The notes below the pieces were generated by a model that made no database searches, was not told the DNA's origin, and worked only from the letters and a program-made list of their open reading frames with translations. A stretch of DNA of 64,000 bases from Clostridium thailandense (GTDB lineage Bacteria; Bacillota; Clostridia; Clostridiales; Clostridiaceae). The translations under genes and the position numbers were made by a program. The stretch is taken from positions 1 to 64,000 of the forward strand of contig NZ_JAEEGC010000019.1 of the NCBI RefSeq assembly GCF_019207025.1. Direction: 5' to 3'. Within the stretch, counting starts at the first letter, position 1, and each line of letters opens with the position of its first letter. Of the stretch, positions 1 to 7,600 are shown one piece after another.

Positions 1-426
1 CTTTCAGCTTTGGAAACATATCCCTGCGTATAAATCTACTTTCTGGTATGGGTATCTATACATCATTAACTCTAGAATTGAACTTATCCAATTTGCTATG
101 CCTATTGCAATCGGTAACATTTGTAATAGGTATAGAATATTAAAATGGAAAAATTATGCTTTAATAAGTTAATGATCTATAGAGAATTGCACCAGACACT
201 TAGCTTATACGCAGGGAGATATTGATGGCATTGAAGGTACATTTAAATATTTTTGTTATAAGTCTTAGTTCATATTTTTGAGAAAGCTTAGAACATTTGA
301 TTGTTTGAGCATAGCGAGTTATCATATGTTCTTAGCTTTTTCGAAAATATGAACTTTAGACTTGTCAAAAGTATTTATAGTTCCGAAAGGCTATCAATAT
401 CTCCCGGAGGATAAGTTAAGTGTCGG
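1..426. repeat. Large double-palindrome repeat, copy A (left-truncated)
   Basis: Positions 1-47 are the right arm of a first hairpin whose left half lies outside the window. After about 145 bp of spacer comes a complete second hairpin at 192-426 (235 bp), with arms of roughly 105 bp and a loop at 302-320 reading TGTTTGAGCATAGCGAGTT. The same order (arm, spacer, 235-bp hairpin) recurs at 14954-15384 with scattered substitutions, so this is a dispersed repeat and not a chance palindrome. No open reading frame with a ribosome-binding site is credible inside it. It lies just downstream of grdB and could also end the transcript. Confidence 0.8.
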
Positions 427-467
427 CCGTACTTCTCTACATAAGGTTGCACAGCCGAAACTTACTA

Positions 468-1775
468 TTAGTCTTCGAAAACTTTTTGTCCTTCTACTTC
501 AGTTGAAAGAGCCTTTAATGCTTTTTCAACTAGATGATATCTTAATTCATATTCATCCTTTGCATCCAATGTTGGATTACCAAGTGGATGAGGTATTGCT
601 ATTGTAGGTATTATCCTGTTAGCACCAACTGTTAGAGATATTGGGACTACTGTACACATGTGAACTACCGGAAGACCTCCACGTTCAATTTCTTTTACAA
701 GTGTTGCACCGCAACGCGTACAAGTTCCTCAGGTGGACGTTAATATAACTGCATCTACTCCATCTGCAACTAGTTCTTTAACTATTTGCTCACCAAATTT
801 CTTTGCAGAAGCAACGGCGGTTCCATTACCAACAGTTGAATAGTAATATCTATGAAGAGATCCAATCTTTCCTTCCTTCTCCATTTGCCTTAGCACATCA
901 ACTGGAAGTACTCTATCTGAATCTGTGTTAGCATAGGTAGGGTCATATCCACCATGTGCCGTTTCATAAGTTTCTGCTGTTAAGTCCATTACACCTTCTA
1001 TATCATATTTTCCAAATTTAGAAGCACTTGATGATTCTATGTGATCTGGATTTCCTTTTGGGACTATACCACCAGATGTAACTAAAGCTATCTTAGCTTC
1101 CCGTATATTCTTTACCGCTGGATTAGGATCTACTCTATCAAATACAGGCATTTTAAATTCTGTAACAAATTCTTCACCTTTTAGTTTTTTAACAAGCATG
1201 TCAACAGCTCTTTTTGACCCTCTCTCAGTTGCAAAATAATTTTTCCTTATTCCTCTCTCAATGTAGTGTTCTTCCTCTGGTGAACCTATTTCTTCTTTTT
1301 TAGCAAGCTTTAATGCTAAGGATGCAATCTTAGGAAGAGCATCTCTCATACCTGCAGCGCTATTTCTAGTTTCTACAATGTAAATGTACTTTCTAAATAA
1401 ATCTACACCTGGATTTTCATTGTACATAGCAGTAAGTGCAGGTATCCCTAGCTTTTCTTGAACTTCTTTTGCTATTGTTCCGCAAGCTACTCCATATCTT
1501 CCTGCATTAAAAGCAGGTCCTGCTATAAATAAATCAGGATTATATTTTTTAATCATATCAAGAATTTCGGCTTTTGCCTCTTCTAGATTTTCATTAAAAT
1601 ATGAGTCTCCACAAATAACTGTAGCAACTATTTCAACACCATCTTTTTTAAATATGCCATTTAGCCCCATACCGGGACCAACAAAGCCTTCTCTAACTTC
1701 TGGTTTTACATCAGCTTTTTCTTCTCCGCCAATACCAGCGTAAAATTGATTTATATAATGAACTACTTTAATCAT
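468..1775 (-). CDS. grdB: Glycine reductase complex selenoprotein B (GrdB), selenocysteine-containing
   Basis: Substrate-specific selenoprotein subunit of the glycine-binding protein B of glycine reductase, which splits glycine to acetyl phosphate and ammonia in Stickland fermentation. The frame runs 435 codons and is interrupted by one in-frame TGA at 729-731 (codon 349). This falls in the family active-site context, with Thr-Ser-Thr before it and Gly-Thr-Cys-Thr-Arg-Cys-Gly after it, so it is read as selenocysteine and is not a nonsense mutation. The ATG at 1775 gives the usual N-terminus (MIKVVHYINQF) and follows an AGGGGG Shine-Dalgarno; an upstream in-frame ATG at 1808 lacks that spacing. 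It follows grdA by 44 bp. Automatic callers will split this gene at the TGA. Confidence 0.95.
699..731 (-). promoter_or_regulatory. Candidate bacterial SECIS hairpin in grdB
   Basis: Just downstream of the selenocysteine UGA the mRNA can form a small stem (GTTGC, loop GGT, GCAAC; plus-strand 703-715). A hairpin right after the UGA is what SelB needs for recoding in bacteria. The stem is short, and clostridial SECIS elements vary, so the exact element is inferred. Confidence 0.4.
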
Positions 1776-1819
1776 TTCTGAATTCCCCCTTTTCTTAGGA
1801 ATTTGCAAAACATTTTAAA

Positions 1820-2284
1820 TTAATATTTTGAGTATTGAGTTCTAATATTTTTAACTTCCTCAATAATAGCATCCACATCAAGAACCATTTCCATCATTCC
1901 GCATTGTTCATCATAAACAGCTGCGTCACACTCATCTTTTATTTCTGGCTCAACAATATGGTAAACAGCAAGTCCTAACTCTATTCCAGCAAGTGGACCT
2001 GCAAAAGTTGGGTCCCCAGCAGCTACCGTTTCTGCTGAAAGTCCTGAAGCCTCTGCTTCTGCTCCTCCAATTACTACAACTACATTTTCTGCACCGTGTT
2101 TTTCAGTTAAATCTTTTACTCTTTGTTGGATCTCCAGATCCATAGCACCTGCGGCTGTTCAAACAAAGCATTCTGTTGATGCAAAAATAACTTCTGCTCC
2201 AGCTGATTTAACACAAGCTTCTATCGCTGGTCCTGGTATTCCGTCTCTATCGCCTACTGCTATAACTTTTTTTCCTTGTAACAT
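1820..2284 (-). CDS. grdA: Glycine reductase selenoprotein A (GrdA), selenocysteine-containing
   Basis: Small redox selenoprotein of glycine reductase. It carries the carboxymethyl-selenoether from protein B to protein C and is reduced again by thioredoxin. The 154-residue frame contains a TGA at 2159-2161 (codon 42) in the diagnostic context Cys-Phe-Val-Sec-Thr-Ala-Ala-Gly. The N-terminal part ([19 protein letters not shown]) matches the family. The ATG at 2284 sits 9 nt after AGAGG; another in-frame ATG at 2293 abuts the Shine-Dalgarno and is unlikely. It lies between grdE and grdB in the same operon. Without recoding, only the last 107 residues appear as an open frame starting at an internal Met. 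Confidence 0.95.
2128..2161 (-). promoter_or_regulatory. Candidate bacterial SECIS hairpin in grdA
   Basis: About 17 nt after the selenocysteine UGA the mRNA has a perfect stem GGATC-TGGA-GATCC (plus 2128-2141). Position and size fit a bacterial SECIS, but the role is inferred. Confidence 0.4.
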
Positions 2285-2368
2285 ATATATCATCCTCTCT
2301 TTCAAATTAAATATTGCTACATGTCTTTTTTATAATAAACATTAATATCAATAATCTTTTTATTATAT

Positions 2369-3655
2369 TTAGAAACCTTTTGCTGTTAAGTAGTTGAATC
2401 CAACTTCATTTGTAGCTCCAGTTATAACCTGAATTTCAGCTTCTATAGATCCATCTTCTCTTAAGCTTCCTACATGTCCTCCTGCTATCACATCTGCAAC
2501 TTCAGGATGACCTATTACTTTTTTCATTACTGGTAATACTATAACCTCATTAGCATTTCCTGCTGTTACAACAGCATCACCTTTTGGTGTTGAATCTGCA
2601 AGTGATTGTGAACTTCCATCCTGACCTGCATACTCATCTGTAATTAATACAGTTTTTATTCCTAAATCAGTTATCTTGTTACAGTTCATAACCAAATCAG
2701 CATCTGGATTACCAAAACCTTCTTCAGATATTATAGCTGCATCTGCTCCTAAGAAATGAACCAATTTCGCAGTATAGTTTGAAGATCTTTCTTTATCTGC
2801 GAGGTAAACATTTTCATTTGTAATTATACAGCCTAAGAAGTTAATGTCTTTTCCATGTCTTTCATACAAATCTTCAATTACTGGATGGTTCATATGAACA
2901 TAACTTGGATTTTTATCACAAGCTGATACACAGTTTCCACTAACAATGGCTCCATCAAATACCTCTGTAGGATATATAAATGTTGGTATGATTTTCTTAG
3001 CATCTACACCATACACATAAGTGTCATGTAGGAGTCCCTGTGTTTGAAGCATATAGACATATATAACCTTAGGTAAGTCTGGATATTGCTTAACTTGCTC
3101 TAATAATGGTAATGTTTCAAAAGTCTTTATTTCATCTGGCTGAATATTTTTAGCTAACTCTCCTAGATATGCTGCGGCCTTAAATCCAATAATTCTGACA
3201 GCTTCCTCGTGTTCATGTTGTTTAACGCCTTCCTTTGGCTCGCAAATAACTACAATATTATTTGTCTTTGAGAATGGAGTATATCTTGCACCCTCTCCAC
3301 TCATGTCTATAATTCCTTCTTGGAAACCAACTATTTTACCAGTTGTAACTACTGCAGCCCCTTTTAATACGTGAGTTCTTCCTGACCCAACTGTGTCAAC
3401 CTTACTTATGAAACCTGGAAATATTCCACCATTTCCTTCAACCTTCACTCTTGGCTCAATAACATCTTTTACTGGAATTATTCTCGTCTCCTCACCTGGC
3501 TTTGCAATATCAACGTCTATACTTTTAATTCTCTCATCGCCACCAACTACTTGTAGTAATTCTTCCTTGTTTACATAGAGAACTTCACTTTCAAGCCTTG
3601 TTTGTGCTCCAAATTGAACGTCTTTTACGTAAACCTTTCCAACTTCTAAACGCAA
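2369..3655 (-). CDS. grdE: Glycine reductase protein B proprotein (GrdE)
   Basis: Proprotein of the glycine-specific component B of glycine reductase. Members of this family cleave themselves at a conserved cysteine into alpha and beta chains, the Cys becoming the pyruvoyl-type carbonyl that forms a Schiff base with glycine. The motif Ser-Gly-Asn-Cys-Val-Ser-Ala-Cys-Asp-Lys-Asn is present, with the cleavage Cys at residue 242. The protein is 428 residues with a TTG start at 3655, 7 nt after GGAGG, giving the family N-terminus MRLEVGKVYVKDVQFG. An upstream TTG at 3670 would overlap the Shine-Dalgarno. grdA follows after 84 bp; trxA lies 243 bp upstream. Confidence 0.93.
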   Translation of the reverse strand: MRLEVGKVYVKDVQFGAQTRLESEVLYVNKEELLQVVGGDERIKSIDVDIAKPGEETRIIPVKDVIEPRVKVEGNGGIFPGFISKVDTVGSGRTHVLKGAAVVTTGKIVGFQEGIIDMSGEGARYTPFSKTNNIVVICEPKEGVKQHEHEEAVRIIGFKAAAYLGELAKNIQPDEIKTFETLPLLEQVKQYPDLPKVIYVYMLQTQGLLHDTYVYGVDAKKIIPTFIYPTEVFDGAIVSGNCVSACDKNPSYVHMNHPVIEDLYERHGKDINFLGCIITNENVYLADKERSSNYTAKLVHFLGADAAIISEEGFGNPDADLVMNCNKITDLGIKTVLITDEYAGQDGSSQSLADSTPKGDAVVTAGNANEVIVLPVMKKVIGHPEVADVIAGGHVGSLREDGSIEAEIQVITGATNEVGFNYLTAKGF

Positions 3656-3679
3656 AGTAGTCACCTCCAAATTTATTTC

Positions 3680-3705
3680 AATTAGGAGTTTAAAAACTCC
3701 TAATT
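3680..3705. other. Palindromic stem in the trxA-grdE interval
   Basis: The 26-bp inverted repeat (arms AATTAGGAGTTT / AAACTCCTAATT type) lies 25 bp upstream of the grdE start. No U-run follows on the minus strand, so it is not a clear terminator. It may be an mRNA processing or attenuation hairpin that sets the ratio of trx to grd transcripts. The interval 3706-3898 otherwise shows nothing. Confidence 0.4.
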
Positions 3706-3898
3706 GATGATTAATTGTTAAAAAATGGGATTTAAGTGATTAATATTTATAATAGTTTTAAGAACTTATATTTAGATTCTTAATACCATTAAAATTCGCT
3801 TGTATTTTTTGTTTATTTAGATTAGGATTTTTATTGTACATTAATTAATTCTTGACGAGATTATGGTGGAGTGCCTTCCATCTTAATCTTGTCTTTTT

Positions 3899-4231
3899 TT
3901 ATAATGTTTCATAATAACTTTTTATGAAACATTCTATATCATCTAAGGATGTTATTTTATCAGCAGTAATAGTGCTTGCCTTTTCACCATTTTTATATAT
4001 TATCATTGTTGGTAGTCCAAGCACTTTTTGAGATATCGCAAGCCTTCTTGCTGTACTAGTATTCAAGCTAGCAAACTTGATTTTATCTTCATATTTGTGC
4101 TCAAGCTCATGTACTCCTGGCATAAGTTGTTTACATATTTCACATTTATCTCCCCAGAAATCCACAAATACTGGCTTATCGGTATAATTTGAAACTTCTG
4201 CCTCAAAGTTTTCCTTGTTTAACTCTATCAT
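3899..4231 (-). CDS. trxA: Glycine-reductase-linked thioredoxin with CEIC active site
   Basis: Thioredoxin-fold protein of 110 residues expected to carry electrons from TrxB to GrdA. The redox site is Trp26-Gly-Asp-Lys-Cys30-Glu-Ile-Cys33, not the canonical WCGPC; a cis-proline loop (Gly-Leu-Pro-Thr) follows later. An acidic and a branched residue between the cysteines, and no Pro, should change redox potential and partner choice. It starts 15 bp after trxB and precedes grdE, so it belongs to the glycine reductase operon and is probably not the general cellular thioredoxin. Confidence 0.88.
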   Translation of the reverse strand: MIELNKENFEAEVSNYTDKPVFVDFWGDKCEICKQLMPGVHELEHKYEDKIKFASLNTSTARRLAISQKVLGLPTMIIYKNGEKASTITADKITSLDDIECFIKSYYETL

Positions 4232-4246
4232 TTATAAACCCTCCTT

Positions 4247-5167
4247 CTACTTTTGATTTTCTATATAGTGTTCAGCAGCTGTTGCAGCTATAGCTCCATC
4301 TGCCGCAGCTGTTATAACCTGTCTTAATAACTTCTTTCTTATGTCTCCAGCAGCAAACACCCCTGGAATATTTGTCTTCATATCGTCATCAGTAATAATA
4401 TATCCATTCTCCATTTCTACTTTTCCCTCAAATAATTGAGATATAGGATCGTATCCAACAAAAACAAAACATCCATCAACCTTCAATTCACTGGTTTCTC
4501 CCGTTATTTTATTCTTAAGAATAAGTCCTTCTAATATTTCATCTCCTAATGCTTCTTGAACGGTTGAGTTCCATATAAAACTTATCTTAGGATTCCCAAA
4601 TGCTTTTTCTTGTAATGATTTTGCTGCTCTTAATGCATCTCTCCTGTGTATAACGATTACATGTTCAGCAAACTTTGTAAGATACATAGCTTCGGTTATA
4701 GCTGAATCTCCTCCTCCTATAACAGCTACATCTAAATCAGTAAAAAAATCTGCATCACAGGTGGCACAGTATGAAATGCCTTTTCCTCTTAACTCTAATT
4801 CATTTTTAAATCCTGAAAGTTTTGGAGTTGCACCAGTGGCTATTATTATTGTTTTAGCTTGATAGATCTCCTTTTTACTTTTAACCGTTTTTATATCACC
4901 ATTTAAATCTACATCTACTATTTCATCCTTAACAAATTCAGTTCCAAACTCTTCTGCTTGCTTTCTCATTCTTTCACTTAACTTAGTACCTGTGCAATCC
5001 TCAATTGATCCAGGATAGTTTTCAAGTTCATCTGTAGTTGTTGCCTGCCCACCATATTTTGCTCTCTCAATAATTAGAGTTTTTATTCTTGATCTTGAAG
5101 CATAAAGGCCAGCTGATAATCCTGCTGGACCACCACCAATTATTATTGTGTCATAAATCTGCGGCAT
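4247..5167 (-). CDS. trxB: Thioredoxin reductase
   Basis: FAD- and NADPH-dependent reductase that regenerates reduced thioredoxin. The 306-residue protein has the FAD-binding GGGPAG motif at residues 11-16, the redox pair Cys134-Ala-Thr-Cys137-Asp, a second dinucleotide motif (Gly-Gly-Gly-Asp-Ser-Ala) near residue 150 and a C-terminal GDI motif for FAD. Length and order fit low-Mr thioredoxin reductases. It lies 22 bp after grdX and 15 bp before trxA and supplies reductant to glycine reductase. Confidence 0.95.
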   Translation of the reverse strand: MPQIYDTIIIGGGPAGLSAGLYASRSRIKTLIIERAKYGGQATTTDELENYPGSIEDCTGTKLSERMRKQAEEFGTEFVKDEIVDVDLNGDIKTVKSKKEIYQAKTIIIATGATPKLSGFKNELELRGKGISYCATCDADFFTDLDVAVIGGGDSAITEAMYLTKFAEHVIVIHRRDALRAAKSLQEKAFGNPKISFIWNSTVQEALGDEILEGLILKNKITGETSELKVDGCFVFVGYDPISQLFEGKVEMENGYIITDDDMKTNIPGVFAAGDIRKKLLRQVITAAADGAIAATAAEHYIENQK

Positions 5168-5189
5168 TAATATTCCCTCCTAATTTTAA

Positions 5190-5567
5190 TTAGTTAAAAG
5201 CATGATAGATTAAATCGTAGTCTATAAGTTGAAAGTCTTCTAATATCTGCTCACTCCAGTTTGGAATACCAAACCTTTTTATAAATTTTTCAGTGGAGTA
5301 TATTCCTTCTTCTATATAATTTAAGGATTGCACATCTAGTACTTCTACACTATTTTTTGATATAACCACTGTTCTATAAGGAGTTTCATTAGGCTTTATG
5401 CTGCTCATCAAAGGATGTGTCAACAATTTATGACCCTTATGTATATAATCTCTAACCTTTTTAAATACATCAATTGTAGTTCCTTCAATGTAATCAACCT
5501 CACAGCTCTTAGTTAACTTTTCCTTGCTCATTGGGTTATTAGTTACAACAATTACTGGTTCTATCAT
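5190..5567 (-). CDS. grdX: GrdX family protein
   Basis: Small cytosolic protein of 125 residues, first gene of the operon after the glycine riboswitch. It resembles GrdX, a protein of unknown function found at the head of glycine/sarcosine/betaine reductase operons. No catalytic motif or membrane segment is visible. It reads as a mixed alpha/beta protein with a conserved-looking Thr-His-Pro-Leu-Met segment and a hydrophobic N-terminal strand. The assignment rests on position and overall sequence pattern. Confidence 0.8.
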   Translation of the reverse strand: MIEPVIVVTNNPMSKEKLTKSCEVDYIEGTTIDVFKKVRDYIHKGHKLLTHPLMSSIKPNETPYRTVVISKNSVEVLDVQSLNYIEEGIYSTEKFIKRFGIPNWSEQILEDFQLIDYDLIYHAFN

Positions 5568-5679
5568 TTATTATTCCCCTTTTATATAGTAAAATTTAAC
5601 TCCACCAAATTTATACTTTAATTTCACTTAATATTATAAATTTTCTGTATTTTTTAAATATTTCAACATAAAAGCATGA

Positions 5680-5718
5680 CAAAAAACAGAGGTAAAAGGC
5701 CTTTCCTTTTACCTCTGT
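5680..5718 (-). terminator. Riboswitch-controlled terminator before grdX
   Basis: On the minus strand a 14-bp stem (arms containing ACAGAGGTAAAAGG and its complement) is followed by a run of T (complement of 5680-5686). The 5' arm overlaps the 3' side of aptamer 2 P1 (GACAGAGG), so ligand binding should block terminator formation: an ON switch. Confidence 0.85.
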
Positions 5719-5942
5719 CTATTAACCTGAGAGTTTTACTCCATCGGTGCATAAAGCTTTCCAGAGATTTGTCCATTTTCGGTCCTTTTGCCTGAGAGAT
5801 TCATATTATTTAAAGAGAATAATACTTATTTCCTTCGGCTACCCATTTAAGGATACCATATATTAAAAATCATATCCTTATAATATATGGCTAAGCAAAT
5901 CTTCCATAGAATTCTATTTTATGACACTTAATCTCCCGAAAA
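5708..5942 (-). promoter_or_regulatory. Tandem glycine riboswitch
   Basis: Two consecutive glycine aptamers are readable on the minus strand. The first runs from about 5942 to 5776 and ends in CTCTCAGGCAAAAGGACCG; the second runs from about 5770 to 5708 and has TCTGGAAAG, GCACCGATGGAG and AAACTCTCAGG. A short linker joins them, as in cooperative tandem glycine switches. The terminator at 5680-5718 forms the expression platform. It sits ahead of a glycine-degrading operon, so glycine should induce its own reduction. The interval 5943-6153 beyond it holds AT-rich promoter sequence, with no gene seen. Confidence 0.93.
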
Positions 5943-6153
5943 TTTCATCCAAACTTTATTAATTTTTGTAATATTGTTCCTTACACTTATTATTATAGAT
6001 TATAGCCATTTATAATTCCACAGATTTTCAAAAGATGTACATTCCTTTTTTTTATAGTTTCTATTTGAATTCCAAATGCATTTTTTCAATTTTATTTAAT
6101 ATAGCATAATTTTTATTCAAAAAATAGTAACCTTTTAACAAAATTTATACATT

Positions 6154-6996
6154 TTAATAATCTTCAATGAAAAATACTCCACAAGCTCTAGGACCTGAAT
6201 GTATCCCTACAACACATCCTACTTGACACTCAATAAAATCTTTCTCCATTAATTTTAAGGCTTCTCTGAGTGTATCTAAAATATCTTTGTTCTCAACATG
6301 CAAGAGTATAGATGTTTCGCCAGACTTTATTCCATTTTTATCTATATAATCTAGAATAAATCTTATGGACTTTTTACTCCCTCTTACTTTATCAATAACT
6401 CCTATTTCACCATTTTCTACTGATAAAATAGGCTTAATTCCTAATATATTTCCTATAATTCCGGCTGTTTTAGATAATCTCCCACCCTTAACTAGATTAT
6501 CTAAACTTTCAAAAGCAAGTACACTTTTAATATGTGGAATCATTTCTTTTATTTCATTTTCTATTTCTCGAGCTCCAGACCCTGCTTCCTGTAGCTTAGC
6601 CGCCTTAAGCACTAAAAGCCCAAGGCCTGATGTAACATTTAGACTGTCAATTACAATAATATCATCTGTTTCAAGCATTTCTTTGGCAACACATGCTGAT
6701 TGGTACGTACCACTCATCTTGGACGAAATATGTATAGAGACTATGTGATAACCCTCTTGTATGTATCTTTTATAACATTCTAAAAATCTTTGTGGACTAA
6801 CCTGAGCCGTTCCAGGAAACTCATCACTTTCTTCCATTTTTATTAAAAGTTCATGAAGTTTTATATCAATTATATCTTTGTATGTTTCTGATCCAAAATT
6901 AATTAATAATGGAAGTACTTCTATATCATATTTTTTTATTATTTCCTCTGGTAAATCCGATGTACTATCTGTTACTATTTTTATTTTTTCCATCAT
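6154..6996 (-). CDS. DegV family fatty-acid-binding protein
   Basis: DegV proteins bind fatty acids and, in Firmicutes, act as FakB-type partners that present exogenous fatty acid to the kinase FakA. The 280-residue protein has the start signature (Val-Thr-Asp-Ser-Thr-Ser-Asp-Leu-Pro near residue 8) and the second loop motif (Ser-Ser-Lys-Met-Ser-Gly-Thr-Tyr-Gln-Ser-Ala). The ATG at 6996 follows GGAAGG by 8 nt; a second ATG follows directly, so the start could shift by one residue. It is 13 bp downstream of trmL, probably co-transcribed. Confidence 0.9.
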   Translation of the reverse strand: MMEKIKIVTDSTSDLPEEIIKKYDIEVLPLLINFGSETYKDIIDIKLHELLIKMEESDEFPGTAQVSPQRFLECYKRYIQEGYHIVSIHISSKMSGTYQSACVAKEMLETDDIIVIDSLNVTSGLGLLVLKAAKLQEAGSGAREIENEIKEMIPHIKSVLAFESLDNLVKGGRLSKTAGIIGNILGIKPILSVENGEIGVIDKVRGSKKSIRFILDYIDKNGIKSGETSILLHVENKDILDTLREALKLMEKDFIECQVGCVVGIHSGPRACGVFFIEDY

Positions 6997-7009
6997 CCTT
7001 GTTACCTTC

Positions 7010-7480
7010 CTATTTCATATTGGGGAAATTCATCTGCCTTAAAGCCTCATATGAAATGATTGCCACTGTATTAGATAAATTTAGTGAACGAGTAGTTGTC
7101 TGTATCATAGGCACTCTTATACATCTCTCTGGGTCACTTTCTCTTATTTCATCAGGAAGTCCACAAGACTCTCTCCCAAATACGATAAAATCTCCTGACT
7201 TAAAATTTACTTCATGATAATAAGAGCTTTTAGCATGTGTAGTTGAAAAATAAAAAGTGGATTCTTTATACTTTTCTCTAAGTTCACTATAGGAATCATA
7301 CACTGTTAAGTCTAAATCCTTCCAATAATCTAGACCGGCTCTTCTGAGGTGCTTCTCATCTAAGCTAAACCCTAGTGGTTTTATCAAATGCAATTTACAA
7401 CCTGTTAATACGCAGGTTCTCGCTATATTTCCTGTATTTTGTGGTATTTCTGGTTGAAATAATACTATATTTAAATTCAA
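7010..7480 (-). CDS. trmL: tRNA (cytidine(34)-2'-O)-methyltransferase
   Basis: SPOUT-class methyltransferase that 2'-O-methylates the wobble base of tRNA-Leu. Visible motifs are Gln-Pro-Glu-Ile-Pro-Gln-Asn-Thr-Gly-Asn-Ile-Ala-Arg near the N-terminus, Phe-Gly-Arg-Glu-Ser-Cys-Gly-Leu-Pro, and the C-terminal knot segment Arg-Ser-Leu-Asn-Leu-Ser-Asn-Thr-Val. The chosen TTG at 7480 lies 7 nt after GGGGGA and gives the typical 156-residue protein starting MNLNIVLFQPE; a TTG at 7495 would overlap the Shine-Dalgarno. Confidence 0.9.
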   Translation of the reverse strand: MNLNIVLFQPEIPQNTGNIARTCVLTGCKLHLIKPLGFSLDEKHLRRAGLDYWKDLDLTVYDSYSELREKYKESTFYFSTTHAKSSYYHEVNFKSGDFIVFGRESCGLPDEIRESDPERCIRVPMIQTTTRSLNLSNTVAIISYEALRQMNFPNMK

Positions 7481-7600
7481 TTTAGTTTCCCCCAATCAAT
7501 ATGTTCTTATAAAGAATACATTACTATATTATATTATAACAATAAAAAAATTAAAAGAAGTAAGTTCCAACTCACTTCTCTATTATTGCCTCATATTATA

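Noticed and set aside
362-607. Plus-strand open frame of 81 codons at the left end
   Set aside because: It spans the palindromic repeat and the antisense of grdB, has no ribosome site and resembles no protein.
468-659. Separate small minus-strand gene
   Set aside because: It is the C-terminal part of GrdB after the selenocysteine codon, starting at an internal Met.
1845-2140. GrdA as a 107-residue protein starting at an internal Met
   Set aside because: The upstream frame through the UGA encodes the conserved GrdA N-terminus and active site.
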